Numbered from the stretch's first letter, positions 43,801 to 56,486 are shown. The stretch is DNA of 64,000 nucleotides from Coprinopsis marcescibilis (GCA_004369085.1 ML210274.1:1-64000); one strand, 5' to 3'. Numbers and translations: made by a program. Notes: generated from the sequence alone by a model not told the origin.

Positions 43801-46559
43801 TGTCAGGCTGACATTCCTAGCATGGAAATCTACAAGATTCCTCCTCCTTTATACAGCGGCATCAGAGAACGGTTGTAAGTCGAGATGGAAGGTCAGATGG
43901 TTATTCGGGTCGGACACAGAGTTTGCTAAGTCATGTACTAGCTCTGTGATCTTCTGCCTACGAAAGACGTTCAGAAGCGTTTTTGTCGTGTGGGTCGCGC
44001 CACCAGTCCAAAAGAAGAACTTGTGAGCCTCGTGTTTCACATTGACAGGCGCCGGTACGATCGTCCTGGATTGGGCGCTACCGGTTACCCTCACTGCTGA
44101 TTGTGGGCACCTCGTGGGAACCGACTGGAATGGTCGTCATCGATCATGATGGGGTATGTGCTGGTGGCAAGGCCACAGTGGATTCTCTTCGAAACGATCG
44201 GTTGATTAGATTGAGAACTATCGGTTGACATAGCTGCAGAGTCCAGAGACGAAGGGCTGAAACATCGTCCTTCAGGGATTAACGTCCACGGACTGGGGCC
44301 ATTCAAGCTGGCACGTAGGTGACCGGTGACAGCTCACGTCGCATCAGAATACTGAGGAAGTACGACACTTCTCGCCGGACGTATTGAAGTGTGAGTTCGC
44401 AGAATCAGGGTATGGGGGGGAAAACAGTTCTCGTCGTGCTACAGAGCCAATAATGGAAGTATGTAAGGCGCCCTCACTGGGACCCACAGACGAAAGAGCT
44501 GTGGGTTCCATGCATCATCAGCAACAAATTTAATTGTTCTCGAGCGAAAAGATTCCCATATCATACCTTGCGCGCACACAAAGGCGCCCACAGTAATATT
44601 CAGGATACCAGATTTTCCAATGATTGAGTGTGAGTCCATTAACAGAAAGCCGTTGTAAAACCTAGTAACAAAATAGTAGCTCATGACGAGTCCAGCCTGC
44701 TACTGCACCCGCCTTTGTGGGGGTCAGGAATAAGGGCATATCGAAGCCCTCAACCCAGCACATGATACATAGATGAGAAGCTGCGCATTGCAGCGCCTAC
44801 TGCAAGGTCTGTCGGATAACTTGGATTCTCTAGGATCTCTACAGACACACAGAGGATATCCTTAAGATTGAGATTACGTTCGTCGAAGCATAGCGGAGCA
44901 GCTAATTATCCTCAAGCACATTGTAGAAGAAGAATTCAAGAACAATTAGAGCGATGGATTGTGTCGAAGTTTAAGAAGGTTTGCGAGCGCCTTGCGGCAG
45001 CCTCGCGACGATGGCTGCCGCCTCATGCCGAGCCTGCTTGCGTTATATTTGGCACTGATTGGATCCATGCTGATCGCCAAACATAGCGAGGTCCGGAGCT
45101 CGAGTCTTTTCCGTTCTTCTATCTTTTCTCAATTGGGAAAGCTGAAAGGACTGATAATAATACTTTTGAGCCTTCCTAGCTCCCCATTCAAGGGTCTCTT
45201 CGGATGTCAAGCAATACTGGAACAAAGTCCACGGTGATTGGCAACGGGGAATCAATGAAGGGTAGGTTCCGAGTTAACCATGATAGGTTATGTGCGGATT
45301 TATGTCGCTAGACGAAAATTGAAGTTCGATCTGGCAGTACTTTGTATTATCGGCTCGGTAAGTGACGTTCGGGCCAGTTCTAATCATCGATGCGCTTTGG
45401 CCAAGTTCCCCCAGTAACGGTTCGATCCTTACAGATATCTGCTTAAGCACAGGGGTATTAGTAGGTCTCAGTTACCCCCAAGTCGACCAATTACAAAGGA
45501 TGGGGTCACGAACCGTAACGAACCGGATCTTGCTCAGAAGCTCCCGAAACCGACAACCATGTTGTTATACTAATCCCCTACTACATGTTCAGTCAGACCG
45601 ACTTTCATTCTACTTACCATAAAATCCAACATCTACCCTCCTCGCAATCACCTCAATGGCACTATACAGAGCTAAGGATGACTCCGAGCGCCTCAGCTGT
45701 CTCTTCTTCAGTCCTGGCCTCATTACGAATACCAAGGAACAGCTGGGAATCTGGTACAAATGCCTCAAGGTCAACTCGGCCCAATCGTGGCCCTGTTAAT
45801 TTACGCGTTAGATTTTGACTTTCAACGCCATGGCGGTCATAGGACTAATATCTTACTAATTGACGGACTAACATAGTTAAACAAGGACGCTATTGGTCTG
45901 GATCTGGCTCAGGGCAAGCGCTGTAGCCTGTGAATTAATGGTCGATGACGTCTATCTTGCGCTCAGTTATCTAAGATCTTATCGCACACACCGGCATTCT
46001 CCGGGGTTTCGGACCCAGCGGGTGATGGAGCTGCAAACGGCCGTGACCCTTAAAACAACTTCGTACCAAGTGACTAAGTGGTCCTTTTCCTTTTCTTCTA
46101 TGCGGTCCGCTACGATACCATTCATCTAGACGATACTTCAGAGGGCCTGGAGCACTATGACCACCCATCGTCTACACTGGGCTGCGGCAATGACGCGAAC
46201 GCTGACGAGTTGAAAACATGGAAACGTGGTGATCCCCAGCCTGTTGTTTTCACCAAAGGGAGTGGTTTACGTGAAGCCACCGCTATTGAAAGGCGTCTTG
46301 CACCGATAACGCTAAAAATCGCACCATTCCTCAGCTCTGTGGGGTTCAGCGGTTTGTCATAGCTGGAATGCGACGCAGGCTCGTTCAAAAGGGTGCGCCA
46401 GGCTCCTAATTACCATCAAACCACCAGCCTCATTTTCTTCCAGCCCACAACCTTACTGTGGATCTCTGCTGTAAAACTCGCTACTGAGGTGAGTCGCTGC
46501 TTCCAAAAATCTAGTTTGGAAGTAAGTAGGGCTGAAACATAGTGTCATCCGCGCGAAAG
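40815..46559. other. 5.7-kb gene-poor region
   Basis: Both strands show only short ORFs. A minus frame at 43849-44094 (starting MRVTGSAQSRTIVPAP, later KITELVHDLANSV) and one at 43383-43736 have fair protein composition, but I could not link or identify them. No transposase, reverse transcriptase or terminal repeat was recognised, although decayed transposon sequence would fit the look of the region. Confidence 0.35.
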
Positions 46560-48413
46560 ATGGCAACGCCCGGACCAGTCATCCCCTTGACCTTCGACCG
46601 CGTCAATCAAGGTCACACTGTGTCCTCTACTGCGCCCCTTTTTTCTATTCCAGTCGAGCTTCTGCACAACGTTCTCCAACTTTTCGCACCATCAGACCTC
46701 GCCGCGCTCGCCCAAGTCGACCATGATTGCCGTCAACTCGCCCGCTCAGCCCAGTTCGCAGACGTAATTCTCGACTATTCGAAGGGATCCTCCTGGCAAC
46801 TACTGCATCTTCTTGAAAACGAGGTCGAGAGCGACCAACCACACATCGAGGAGAATAATAGGCAGGAACACTCGGTCCCATCACCCACAAATGGCCTTAC
46901 TCGTAGGATCGGGTCTTGCATCCGACGGCTCTCCGTCCTCGTCGAATGGCCGTTCCCCAATCCTCGTCCTCGCGATGGCATATCTCCAAGCCAGTTCCTG
47001 TGTGCGTCGAAATCCAAGGGTGACGAAGGCGAATTCCTATCCCGTGGTGCCCGCATCATCCAGCATCTTGATCACGTTTTCACCGTGTCTTGGGTCACCC
47101 CTAACATTTGGTTCACACAGAAGTTCGCGGAGTCCTTACGGAATTCGTGCTCGCTGAAGGGTATGGTCCTTGATGTAGCAGGCTGCCTTTCCATTGAAGA
47201 TGTGTTGAATGAATGGCCGTTGGATTCGCTCACCCTTCGAGCTCAGGATGACGGCGGGTTCAATTTATCCTCAACACAGTCACAGAGGGTTCCACTTCTT
47301 TCTTCGCTATCGACTTCCATTCGTCACCTCTCGTTAACCCGCCCTGGGATTGGACCGTCCTTCCCTCTTCCAACGTCGGTGTTATCGATGGAGAACCTGG
47401 AGTCTCTTGCCCTCCAGGGCTTCGAGCTCCCTCTTCACATTCCGCAGGATGGGTTCCAATTCGGCTGCCGCATGACCCACCTGTCCCTTTCCGGCTTGAG
47501 CTCCTCAAGTGAAACAATCTCGTCGTTGACGCTCTTCTTCCCAAGGCTTCAGGTGTTACGCTGGACGCGGCCAATTCCCAATGGCGATCAAATCGATTCT
47601 GAACTCGACCTCCTCGCCTTTCTTCGATCGCATTCAGGGACCTTGGAAACTCTCGAGTTCACTCAGCCTATAGGACCACAGTTCATCAGCGACCAACTAC
47701 TGCCCCTTCTTCAATCCGATTTCGATTATCTGAAATCGCTCAAGTTGATATGGAGCTCGAGCGAAATCACCCCTGACGTGTTCCAGCAACTGGGGACTCT
47801 AAATTCCTTACAGCACCTCTGGATCTCGGCGGGTGCGCAGATTGGCCAAAATCCCACTTGGTTGATCGACCATGCCGCAATCTTCCAAGCTTTGTTGCCG
47901 GGTTCCGCCCATCTCCCGCCATATAAGCAGGGAGGGCGACAGAACCTTCGCACCCTGATCGTCACCCGCGACACATACGCGTCGACCTCGTCCACCCATC
48001 CACTTCTCGACCCTAGCCGACACAACCACACCAGCTACTACACGAGCCGCATCTTACCCTTCCACATCAACCCCGACCTCTTCCTTACCCCAGCAGAGCG
48101 TAGATCCAAGGACGAAGAGCACAACGCTGCGCTGAGTAGGAGTGCATTGGAGCTGAATTACGAGGAGCTGGTCAGGAATGAGAGAAAGAGGAACGATGCT
48201 GTCTGGGAGAGGTGGCATGCGTCGAGGATGAAGGGTGCTGTTGAGGGTTACTTTAGAGGCTTGGACGGGTTGAGAGGGTGTTACGTAGGTGGCTTGTTGT
48301 TCGAGAGAGGGGGGAGGAATGATGCGTTTACAATGGTCAGGTCCATTGATGGGGATTTAGATGCAGAGATGTATTGGCGACGTGAAGCCTGCGCTTCAAG
48401 TTGGCCTATGTAG
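46560..48413 (+). CDS. F-box protein, single exon
   Basis: F-box proteins join substrates to SCF ubiquitin ligases through Skp1. The intronless frame gives 617 aa from the first ATG (MATPGPVIPLTF); an in-frame GTG at 46542 was not used. The F-box lies at about residues 27-70 (LFSIPVELLHNVLQLFAPSD, then LAALAQVDHDCRQLA). A long region with LRR-like leucine spacing follows (SLTRPGIGPSFPLPTSVLSM; LESLALQGFELPLH), as in many Agaricomycete F-box proteins. The charged C-terminal part (LNYEELVRNERKRNDAVWER) is helical. No intron over 1.85 kb is unusual for this window. Substrate unknown. Confidence 0.82.
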   Translation: MATPGPVIPLTFDRVNQGHTVSSTAPLFSIPVELLHNVLQLFAPSDLAALAQVDHDCRQLARSAQFADVILDYSKGSSWQLLHLLENEVESDQPHIEENNRQEHSVPSPTNGLTRRIGSCIRRLSVLVEWPFPNPRPRDGISPSQFLCASKSKGDEGEFLSRGARIIQHLDHVFTVSWVTPNIWFTQKFAESLRNSCSLKGMVLDVAGCLSIEDVLNEWPLDSLTLRAQDDGGFNLSSTQSQRVPLLSSLSTSIRHLSLTRPGIGPSFPLPTSVLSMENLESLALQGFELPLHIPQDGFQFGCRMTHLSLSGLSSSSETISSLTLFFPRLQVLRWTRPIPNGDQIDSELDLLAFLRSHSGTLETLEFTQPIGPQFISDQLLPLLQSDFDYLKSLKLIWSSSEITPDVFQQLGTLNSLQHLWISAGAQIGQNPTWLIDHAAIFQALLPGSAHLPPYKQGGRQNLRTLIVTRDTYASTSSTHPLLDPSRHNHTSYYTSRILPFHINPDLFLTPAERRSKDEEHNAALSRSALELNYEELVRNERKRNDAVWERWHASRMKGAVEGYFRGLDGLRGCYVGGLLFERGGRNDAFTMVRSIDGDLDAEMYWRREACASSWPM

Positions 48414-48914
48414 TGTCTCTGTGTAGTAACATTGAAGTCGTATGGACTATTAGTAAAGTATTACGCTTGGAGACGATTCACGAACAAGAACCTAATCTGG
48501 GAGTTCGGTGGTACTGACGTGGATTATACACACCCGTGTGACAACTACGTAGGCTTCAGACACAGAAAACAGGAAATGCGACAAAACCCACTGGCGTGCC
48601 TGGACGTGAATAATCGGTAAACAGCTCAGGATGACGAGAATTACCCATGACTGGGGCTTCTACCTCCTCAAAAATAGTGGATTTTGCCGCTATAAAATAC
48701 ATCGCAGCGCGTAGACGACATTACAGTGCGACCAAACGTTAACTTGGAAAGTTTGAACATTGGTTAAAGCCCGGTACTTCTATATCATCCTCATATCGAC
48801 GTCCGGCCAGCCTTCGTCTCTGTGTCATCCTTGATCCTACGAGCCTCTTAGGCCTCCCTGATACACTTTTCCATCTGCCCTCTGTTGTTCGAAAGTGATA
48901 AATCATTCTTTCCA
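48414..48914. other. Convergent intergenic region
   Basis: 500 bp between the F-box gene stop and the end of the small minus-strand gene. Nothing supported. Confidence 0.45.
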
Positions 48915-49272
48915 CTATGTTGTCAAGTCGAGAATCGGCTTCTCTAGCTGCTTTATCGCCTCCCCGGCGATCGACTTGCGTAACTTGCGCCGTACATCTG
49001 CTTTTATCAGTTGGTTGAACAAATTGCGGGTCAGCACTCTGACATCTTTTCCCGAGCTTCGCGCTTCATTTGTGGTACCGTCCTCCCGGCTAACGATTCG
49101 AAAAACTGAGATTATAACGTGAGTAGCAAATGATGACGTACCTGAGATCTTCCGAAACATGAGTACCCCCAGGCCAGAAACTGAGAACAGACATTACGAT
49201 GGGTAAGAGTACGTTCATGTCTCGGTACTGGAAGAAGTGAGTTTTCGGGGAATCCTGTGTGGCCAAATTCAT
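48915..49272 (-). CDS. Small hypothetical protein
   Basis: Two exons (49272-49142 and 49089-48915) joined by a 52-bp intron with GTACGT donor and TTAG acceptor give 101 aa. It starts MNLATQDSPKTHFFQYRD, has a mildly hydrophobic stretch (VLLPIVMSVLSFWPGG), and ends in a basic helical tail (KADVRRKLRKSIAGEAIKQL). The clean splice and natural composition favour a real gene or part of a longer one. Family not recognised. Confidence 0.4.
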
Positions 49273-50009
49273 TGTTCGCTATCGCCATATATATTAGGCG
49301 AACGCCAAAGCGGTTACAAGGGTAGATAGATGGTCGTCAATCAGTATCAAGCAATGAGGGCTACTTTGTGTGTAGCGATCACAACGGCGGGAAGAGTGTA
49401 CTTGTGTAGATATTGATCTACAGACGCCCACTTTCGACAATGGATAGGTGAGGTCTTGCAAAACTTTCAATAAAAATGGACACCCCAAGACTGTTACCAC
49501 CGCAGCTGCAGTGTCTATTCGACAGCCCAAGTGGTAAAGAAAGTGCTGAGGATGGCTGCTGCTGTTACTTTATTAATATAGAGGGATTTTGAGAAGTCAA
49601 GTGCACTTCAATACAGTGCTCTGTAGTTCAGTGATAATCAAACCATTACTCTGCCAAACGGTTGCACAACGTAGCGATAAGAGCGGGATAGAGCATTGAC
49701 ATGCGTCTACAATGTGTGCGGAGTAGAGCAACATGACTGTGAAGCTCAGACCGTAGGGTTAGCACCGATGTGATATGTTTCTTTTTAATTGTGTTCTATC
49801 CCTGTTAAAAATTTCACCCTGTCTAATGAGAGTTACATCTGAAGTTACACTGTACTGCTCCAAATGGGCGGAATGTTGAGATGGCCCACACAATCGCTGA
49901 AGATTTGTAATATGTGTACACCATCATTCTTCAGCATCAGTCCAGGCAGAGTGCCCCCGCGTGGGGTATAAGTATACGTTTGTCCCATCGCGTATCCTCA
50001 CAGAAGTGC
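49273..50009. other. Intergenic region
   Basis: No supported gene. A 78-codon minus ORF at 49294-49530 starts with ATG but shows no domain and no link to the small gene on its left. Confidence 0.4.
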
Positions 50010-51234
50010 CTTCTGCACGCACGGAATCGATGCATCCGAGCGCTGTTTCTTCGAAGCCAATGCTCAGGCCCTACGAGCCTTTGTTCTCATGCTGCTGAGG
50101 ATGTGTGCAGGTATCGAAGTTTAATTCCCCGTCCGCGATAGCTAAACTAACCATGTATATCAGGGATGCAGATCTTCATGGTTGTATATGGGCTGGCCAT
50201 ATTCTCAGAGACACCGCGTGGAAGAAGAGTAGGGAGGTCGGCTTACTTAGCCTTTAGTGTCCTGATAATGTCGCTCTTCTGTACGATGGTCATTGGGACG
50301 CTGATACATTTTACAAATCCATTTCTCGGCCTGGGCAGGATGGAACGCGTTTTGTGCTGGTAATATCCTCGGATCAAGATATGGTGCACCTGTGCCTACA
50401 CCGATGCTTGAACTACGCCCTTGTACTGGTATGCGATGTCACTCTTGTGAGCGAGTATCTGACGATTCACCGTGGGGAAGCTGACTGTACCATAGCTCCT
50501 TCGTTGCTACATCATCTGGAAGGATCAGTCATGGATATGCGCAATTCCTGGAATTACTTATATCTCCTCCATCGGTAAGCATACTTTCTGCGATCTCAAG
50601 ATTGTTCTGCCGCTCATCATAATACGAGTAGTTTTTGCTATCACGCACATTGCCATTCTCCTCCCCCAGAAACAAGTATTGAATGGACTTGAAGCCGCAT
50701 GGCTTCTGGCCTCGGTTGTAGGAAACGTCAAGACAGCTGGATTGATATCATTTCGCCTCATTTTCGCCAACCGTCGGCTCAACGCTGTGCTCTCTGACAG
50801 CCGACCGGAGGCAAACGTTTTCACCAAGGTTTCCAACACCTTAATTGAGACTGCACTTCCCGTTGCTGCAATGGCCGCTCTGTTTCCCAAGGGCATCGAA
50901 GAGCAGCAAAAAACAAACATGGACACGCTGGTAAGTGTCTCAAACGCGCTGTACATCATCTCAGTGGAGAGTTCTGCTAGCTCCTTCGCTATCAGGTTAT
51001 AAATCTCAGTGCTTGTGATAGGCATTCTCTCCCCAGCTGATCATCTATCGGGTTACCCCGGGAAGAACCTGGGCCAATTCTTCAGGGAGCTGCGACGAGA
51101 TCACGAGTCAACTCGTGCATTCTATTCACGGGAATGGACCCATCACTTTTGCACGTCCGTCTGACAGCGAAGAGCCTGTATCTGTTAATCGAACTCCCTC
51201 TCCGAGTCTGCATAGAAGACCACGTAGATACTAA
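50010..51234 (+). pseudogene. Probably broken 7TM-type membrane protein gene
   Basis: Related to the intact gene at 51409-52560. Shared features are a hydrophobic first segment (MQIFMVVYGLAIFSETPRGR), the LLRCYIIWKD junction, a helix-rich middle (VVGNVKTAGLISFRLIFANR; NTLIETALPVAAMAALF) and a C-terminal LIIYRV. No start codon could be assigned. Between about 50310 and 50400 the frame moves from one ending FLGLGRMERVLCW to another (LNYALVLVCDVTL), with no usable intron between them. The last junction before LIIYRV also does not splice in phase. I infer a frameshifted copy; a sequencing error or an unusual intron could give the same picture. Confidence 0.4.
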
Positions 51235-51408
51235 GGCTTAATAGCTTTAAATGCCCTAGCACAGACTAACTAGCTCAGGTTTCCAGAACGTGGCCTTATA
51301 GTACCTGTCCTTACACCTGCAAGATAATGGTCTGTTCCAGACCTGTCGAATTGAATGTTGTCTTTGCCAACGGAGACAAGAATACAAGGTAAAGGGATCA
51401 CAGGACCA

Positions 51409-52560
51409 TTATTTGAAACCCTTCTCGTTATCAAAGACGCTTCTCAGCGTGTTCGCCCAAGATCTTCCGGTCATCACCCTATATATAATGAGCTGTGGTG
51501 CCAATGCCTGGCCAAGCACACAGAACTGAGTTAGAGTCAAATATGATGATGTTGATGTAGTTGATATGACTCACAGAAGTCCAAATCCATAAAGGCGTTA
51601 AAACATACATAGCGTTGGCAACAGAATCTCGGGGGTTAAGACTCGCGAACCCGGCAGAGACAACGACCAAAATACCAAACAGCGTGAAAGGTAATGCTGA
51701 TTCGATCAACACAACCAGCGCTCGAGTATACGGCGTTGTCTTTTCCGCAGTGTTGGCTGGCTTGATGGGCAATGCTTGCATATCTTTCTCCATTCCGACC
51801 AGTCGAATTGCAATTAGAATAGTCGTCAAAAGGCAGAGTACCGCCACCGAGAGAAAATATGCAGCCATAAAGTCGTAATTGACTGATACAACTCCCGCGC
51901 TGATTGGAGCGACATTCTTCGCGAAGTAGATGAAACCAAGGGCTGCGATGAAATAGGACACAAGGTACAATCATAAGTGGTTCATTTCCGTTATGGCAAA
52001 ACAACTCACCAATTGATGCCAGATATATGACGAGCGGGAACAGGACAATCCAGCGTCTGTCTCTCCACAGGATGTAGCATCTCCAGAGCTTAACATCGTC
52101 AGTCGTTCGCCGTGGAAAGGAATAGTCTGGTATACTTACGAGTAGTCCATCTCCAAGTACCTGAATCAAACCGAGAGCCGTAGTACGGGGAATCCAGGAC
52201 CAAAGCGGCTTCACCCATATAGATGGTGACCGACCATCAGGGTAGCTCAGAAGCTCAACAATCATCACAGTGCTAATCCCATCAAACACCATAACAACGA
52301 CAGATAAGGCGAGAATCAGGAAAAGGATATAAATGTATATCTTCCGCGCTCTTTGTACCTCCCGAGGGCTAGATAGATACGCCGAAAGACTCTGAATTGA
52401 CAGACATATCTGCAGCCCTGGAAAAGACGGATTATAAGTGAAGCTTGTGTATTGCTGTTATAGACTTACCGAGACCAGCACTCTGCATGAACAATCCAGC
52501 AAATGACAGCCGAAGAATCACTCTGTTATCAGAGCCTGTGTGAAGGAAATCGTATGACAT
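51409..52560 (-). CDS. Seven-transmembrane-type integral membrane protein (basidiomycete family)
   Basis: Exons are 52560-52470, 52417-52140, 52088-52010, 51942-51575 and 51525-51409, giving 310 aa. It starts MSYDFLHTGSDNRVILRL. Hydrophobic segments include SFAGLFMQSAGLGLQICLSI, YIYILFLILALSVVVMVF, ALGLIQVLGDGLLLWRCYIL, WIVLFPLVIYLASIALGFIY, FMAAYFLSVAVLCLLTTILI, LIESALPFTLFGILVVVSAG and a last one before LAPQLIIYRV. The GDGLLLWRCYILW and LAPQLIIYRV motifs mark an expanded Agaricomycete family of unknown function. It is tail-to-tail with the broken relative at 50010-51234, 174 bp apart. Confidence 0.85.
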
Positions 52561-54758
52561 AGCGTGCCCAAAGTACCTGTCTATGGGAAAGGGGAAAACC
52601 GAAACGCCCATGACCTCTTACGCATTCTTATAAGTAAGCACTCAAAGCGGAGCGTGTATCTGGGCAGCAGGCAATGTAGAGTGACGGCTTGGTCACTATC
52701 ATCAGACACGAGCACTGAGCTTCCTCTTGCGCAGGACAGAACACAGGCTTTGACACCCAGCGCTCATGATGGACGATTCGGGGATCATCTTCATATAAAC
52801 TGGCGATAGTTCTGAATCAATGACCGTTGTGCATCAAAGGTATAATGAATCACAGCGACGTTCATCAGACAAGAGACTTGAACTCGTTGTCCATCTTTCG
52901 TGTTGGTCACCTAGTGCCTACGCTTCTATGCTGTTTGAGGAATCGTAAGATTGATCGACAGGGTCCGACTCAGAGGGATGTTCCATACATGTACCATTCA
53001 TAATGCCGTGAGCTTGTTAGCCCCAATTGCGACCAGGAATTTCGCTGTTATTATGAAGTTACGATATTCACGAAATTGCTGAGAGGCATTCAGGACAATT
53101 CGGAAGTCCTGTTTGTGTAGCTTATCTGCTTGGTGCTTGAAGACTGCGGGTGAAACAGATTGAGTCGTTCAACTATGACCTAGGGCATGGGAGACTCTCT
53201 TTCATTTAGTCATATGTATGCGATTCCTTCAAGTTCAAGTTCCTGACTCTACCTGGCCGCCCTTGAGTGTATCTGCCTCATCAAAATATTATATTCAGGT
53301 TGCTTCAGCCTTCTCATCTACTGAGTATGCTAACTTAGGGTTCGTTCGGATAACACAATACGGTGGAAATCGAAATTTGAATCCGGCAATATTCCCGCAA
53401 AAAGAGAATGAGCTCCGGGATGCCGAACAGCGCAGACGGCATGTTACATACGTGAAAGGCTGTTCCGCAGCACCGGGGCAGAGATAAGATGGATTGCGTG
53501 GGATAAGGGTAGGTATAAACCTCAGCAAATGTATGATCTAACACCTCAAGGACTGATAGGGATGTCTAGCAGCTTACTGTAGTCTTTAGGAGCCTGCCTA
53601 CCCAAGCAGATGTGGTTGTGGGTGATAAGATATAGATTAGATAGATGAACTTACATCGCTTACATCATGCTGGCCCATCATCTGGACGTCAAGCCTGTCC
53701 AACAGTGTGGTACCCTGTCCCGTCCCGGAGCTCTTTCTCTTTTTGCGAGAATATCGATTTCCACCGTATTATGTTATCCGAACGAACCCTTACACAGGCA
53801 ACTCAGTTCAGCGATATATCCATGTAGGTAATTCCACGTGTAGAGTCTGGACTCTCCCGCGAAGCTAAATATATACTGGGTGTCAGAATGGGTATACCTG
53901 TAGTGCTCCTAGTTACTTATCAGCTGTTTCTGGCATCCTGAAACACCAGTTCTTTAACACTTGTGAGTACAATGAATGCCAATCCGGTTAGCTATAGGCG
54001 CTAAACGTCAGCTCACATGGTCCTAGGGTAACATACATTGATTTAACTTCCTCCAAGCGAGGCGCGTAAGAGGGTGTTGAATGCTGCGGCGTCTGTATCT
54101 GCACCGGTCATGATAGGAGATCCAAATCAGCAATAAGTATTGTGCGTACCGTGTGTGGCACATCAGTGATACACAGCCACGTTGCAGTTAATTGGCGTGT
54201 AACGACGCGTACACGAGTGGAATAGGCGCTCACGGAAGTGTCACATGTATGCGTACCGATCCCGCAACTATACGATTGCATAACACAACCATGCAGACTG
54301 TGTGGAGCTAGAGCGCATGCGGAGAAGCAGGAGACCGTCACCATGTCTGCCGAGTGATAATTTAGCCCCAAGACGAGATGCTACAACGGTAGCCTTTGAA
54401 GTAGATTGTAGACCGACTGTTTCCCAGGGTAGCTCGCTTACGCACAAGTCTGGTATCAACACTCATGCCCGTGACCTGATGATGCAGACAAGGGGTTAAA
54501 AGACGTCATTAACGCCGTTTCCAAGCGAGTAAAAAGAATCCATTGTAACCTTACGGAGATGTCTTCTTCACCGCCAGTTTCGCAGCTAATTCCGTCTACT
54601 ATCCTTGAAACGTCGGATATGTCTTCTCAGACCTTTTCAGAATGATGGGCCATGGTACAAACGGTAGAGAGTGAGATCGGTCCGCAACTCTTCTGAATAT
54701 AAAAGCTAGCAAAATCTGCGGATAAGCTCTCAAAGACGAAACCCCGATCCAAGCAGAC
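52561..54758. other. 2.2-kb region without a supported gene
   Basis: Short ORFs only. The main structure is the inverted repeat at 53338-53790, described separately. Confidence 0.4.
53338..53790. repeat. Inverted repeat, possible MITE remnant
   Basis: The left arm (about 53338-53420) and right arm (about 53723-53790) are reverse complements over roughly 70 bp. For example GGGTTCGTTCGGATAACA on the left matches TGTTATCCGAACGAACCC on the right with one mismatch, and a CGGTGGAAATCGA block and a GAGCTCCGGGA block also match. About 15 bp are absent from the right arm. Around 300 bp of non-coding sequence lie between the arms. No transposase is present. Confidence 0.7.
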
Positions 54759-55113
54759 ATGTCCACTCCTAACCGTAAGCAAGCAGCCTCCACGACATTG
54801 TTTGCTATTCAACCAGTCATAGACCCTTGCATGTACTACAACAATGCTTGTCAGCAGCTATTTGGCACGCCCCAGCCTCTCTCCGTGTTCGAGTTGGCAG
54901 GCAATGAATGGGGAGCACAGGCCATCATTAACGGTGGTGGGTTATCCTTGGTCACTATGAACCTTTATCTCGTCTGACAGTCTCAAAGTCATCATAGGTC
55001 AGGGCCAAGGATCCTCTAAGCAGGCTGCCAAGGACTGGGCCGCTTACTGGGCATATTGCTACCTCAGAAACAATTATCCCTGGGCCAACCTTCAAGAAAT
55101 CACCCTCTCTTAA
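54759..55113 (+). CDS. Small hypothetical protein
   Basis: Two exons (54759-54936 and 54998-55113) give 97 aa, starting MSTPNRKQAASTTLFAIQ. The middle has NNACQQLFGTPQPLSVFELA; the end is aromatic (DWAAYWAYCYLRNNYPWANL). No signal peptide, membrane segment or known domain is seen. Splice dinucleotides and phase agree, and the composition looks protein-like. Not recognised. Confidence 0.5.
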
Positions 55114-56486
55114 CACGACAGCAGGACCGAGGACTCATACGATGCACCCCCTGTCAAGCTTGAGTACTCGACAAATATCCCACGACCGTTTCTATAACCG
55201 TGATTGAATGTGATGCAGTTCTGTAATTAATTTAAGACATCTTAATATATCTGCTCTACCTGTCAATGCTTCATCCCGAGATAAATCAGTGGCCGATTCG
55301 GTATCAGTTCTGCCTCCTCTGTCTTCATATACCGAGCTCAGCTCCCGATAACTTTCTCGAACGCCCAATGATCAAGGCACTTCTACATGCGCCGACGCAA
55401 CGCTAAGTGGGCGCCTCGCCGAGCAAATATCGACTTCCTCCTATTGAGGTACATACAGATACATTGACTGTACCATCACTGTACCATCAATCCACAAATT
55501 TAACCGCCACCGTAAATCCGCTGGCCACACAGCTCGGCCTGAAAGGGATCTCCGCACGCGTGATGGGCGCTTATGGGTTTCCCGCATCGTTTACCCTTTA
55601 TTTGCGCTTGATAGGCTGCCAGCGTGGGTACTCAGAACTAGTCAATTCTACGGAAAACTATCTTCTGAAATAGAATAAGAGCCACATTTACGAGAGAAAC
55701 CTGTGACAATATGTGCCGTGACCATCAGAGTGCCCCGAGCCAGACTCCGATGCACTGCGTCCCGTCGAGCCGGAGAGGAGTTTTATCTGGATAAAAAGAT
55801 CCTTTGCGCTTAAAGATCATCGTTCAACGAGGAATCTGAACTCGGAGTTGTAACACACAGAGGAAAATCTTTGTTCTCCAGCGCTCACGAGTCCACTGCC
55901 ATCATGGCTGTGCATGACTCCGAACACTTGCCTCGACCGGATTCGGAGCTATCACCGAGGCAACAGACACGCGAGCTACTGCTCCGTTTTGACCATCCAG
56001 GCGGTGTGTGCGGTTTACTCCCTTGCTGTTCCCATCTCCGCACAGTTGTGCAATCATGACACCACACCGTACAGGACGATGGTTCTTGTCGAGCGACGAC
56101 AGGCGGAATTGTCACCCAGACGCAGAACAGCTGCAAAGAGCTGTTGAAGGATAGGAATGCAGTGGAACAGTACACCGACCGTTACGGCATTGGTGTTCAA
56201 ACCTCCGCTCCTTATTAATACCCCCGTCAGTTCCACGTCGCTTCCAACGCCTCGGGCACCCCAGCCGTCATCGCTTCTGCAGCTTCAGGCACTTCATCCG
56301 CCCATTACCCAACTCACGAACACGCACACGGCGCCGAGCATTTGTTCACCTTCGCATGGCTCTTTTCGACACGTATACTCAGCAATCCCACAAGGCTACC
56401 AGGACCTCGACACCCTGCAGCACCAGAACTTACGCCGCCAACACACACAGTCGCAACTGCAACCCGAGGTCAGAGCAAGTGTCAAA
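55114..56486. other. Intergenic region
   Basis: No supported gene. The frame of the next gene is open back to an ATG at 56157, but that extension is Pro/Thr/Ser-rich and looks like translated 5' UTR. Confidence 0.4.

Noticed and set aside
43383..44094. Two minus-strand frames with fair protein composition
   Set aside because: They could not be spliced together or identified; left as part of a gene-poor region.
45419..45428. GGTTCGATCC, matching a tRNA B-box
   Set aside because: No acceptable T-stem, A-box or acceptor stem could be folded around it.
46542..46559. N-terminal extension of the F-box protein
   Set aside because: The extension begins with GTG; the first ATG is at 46560.
55407..55673. 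Frame that would start MGASPSK, resembling another myristoylation-type protein
   Set aside because: The first codon is GTG, not ATG, and the rest shows no domain, so the resemblance is an artefact.
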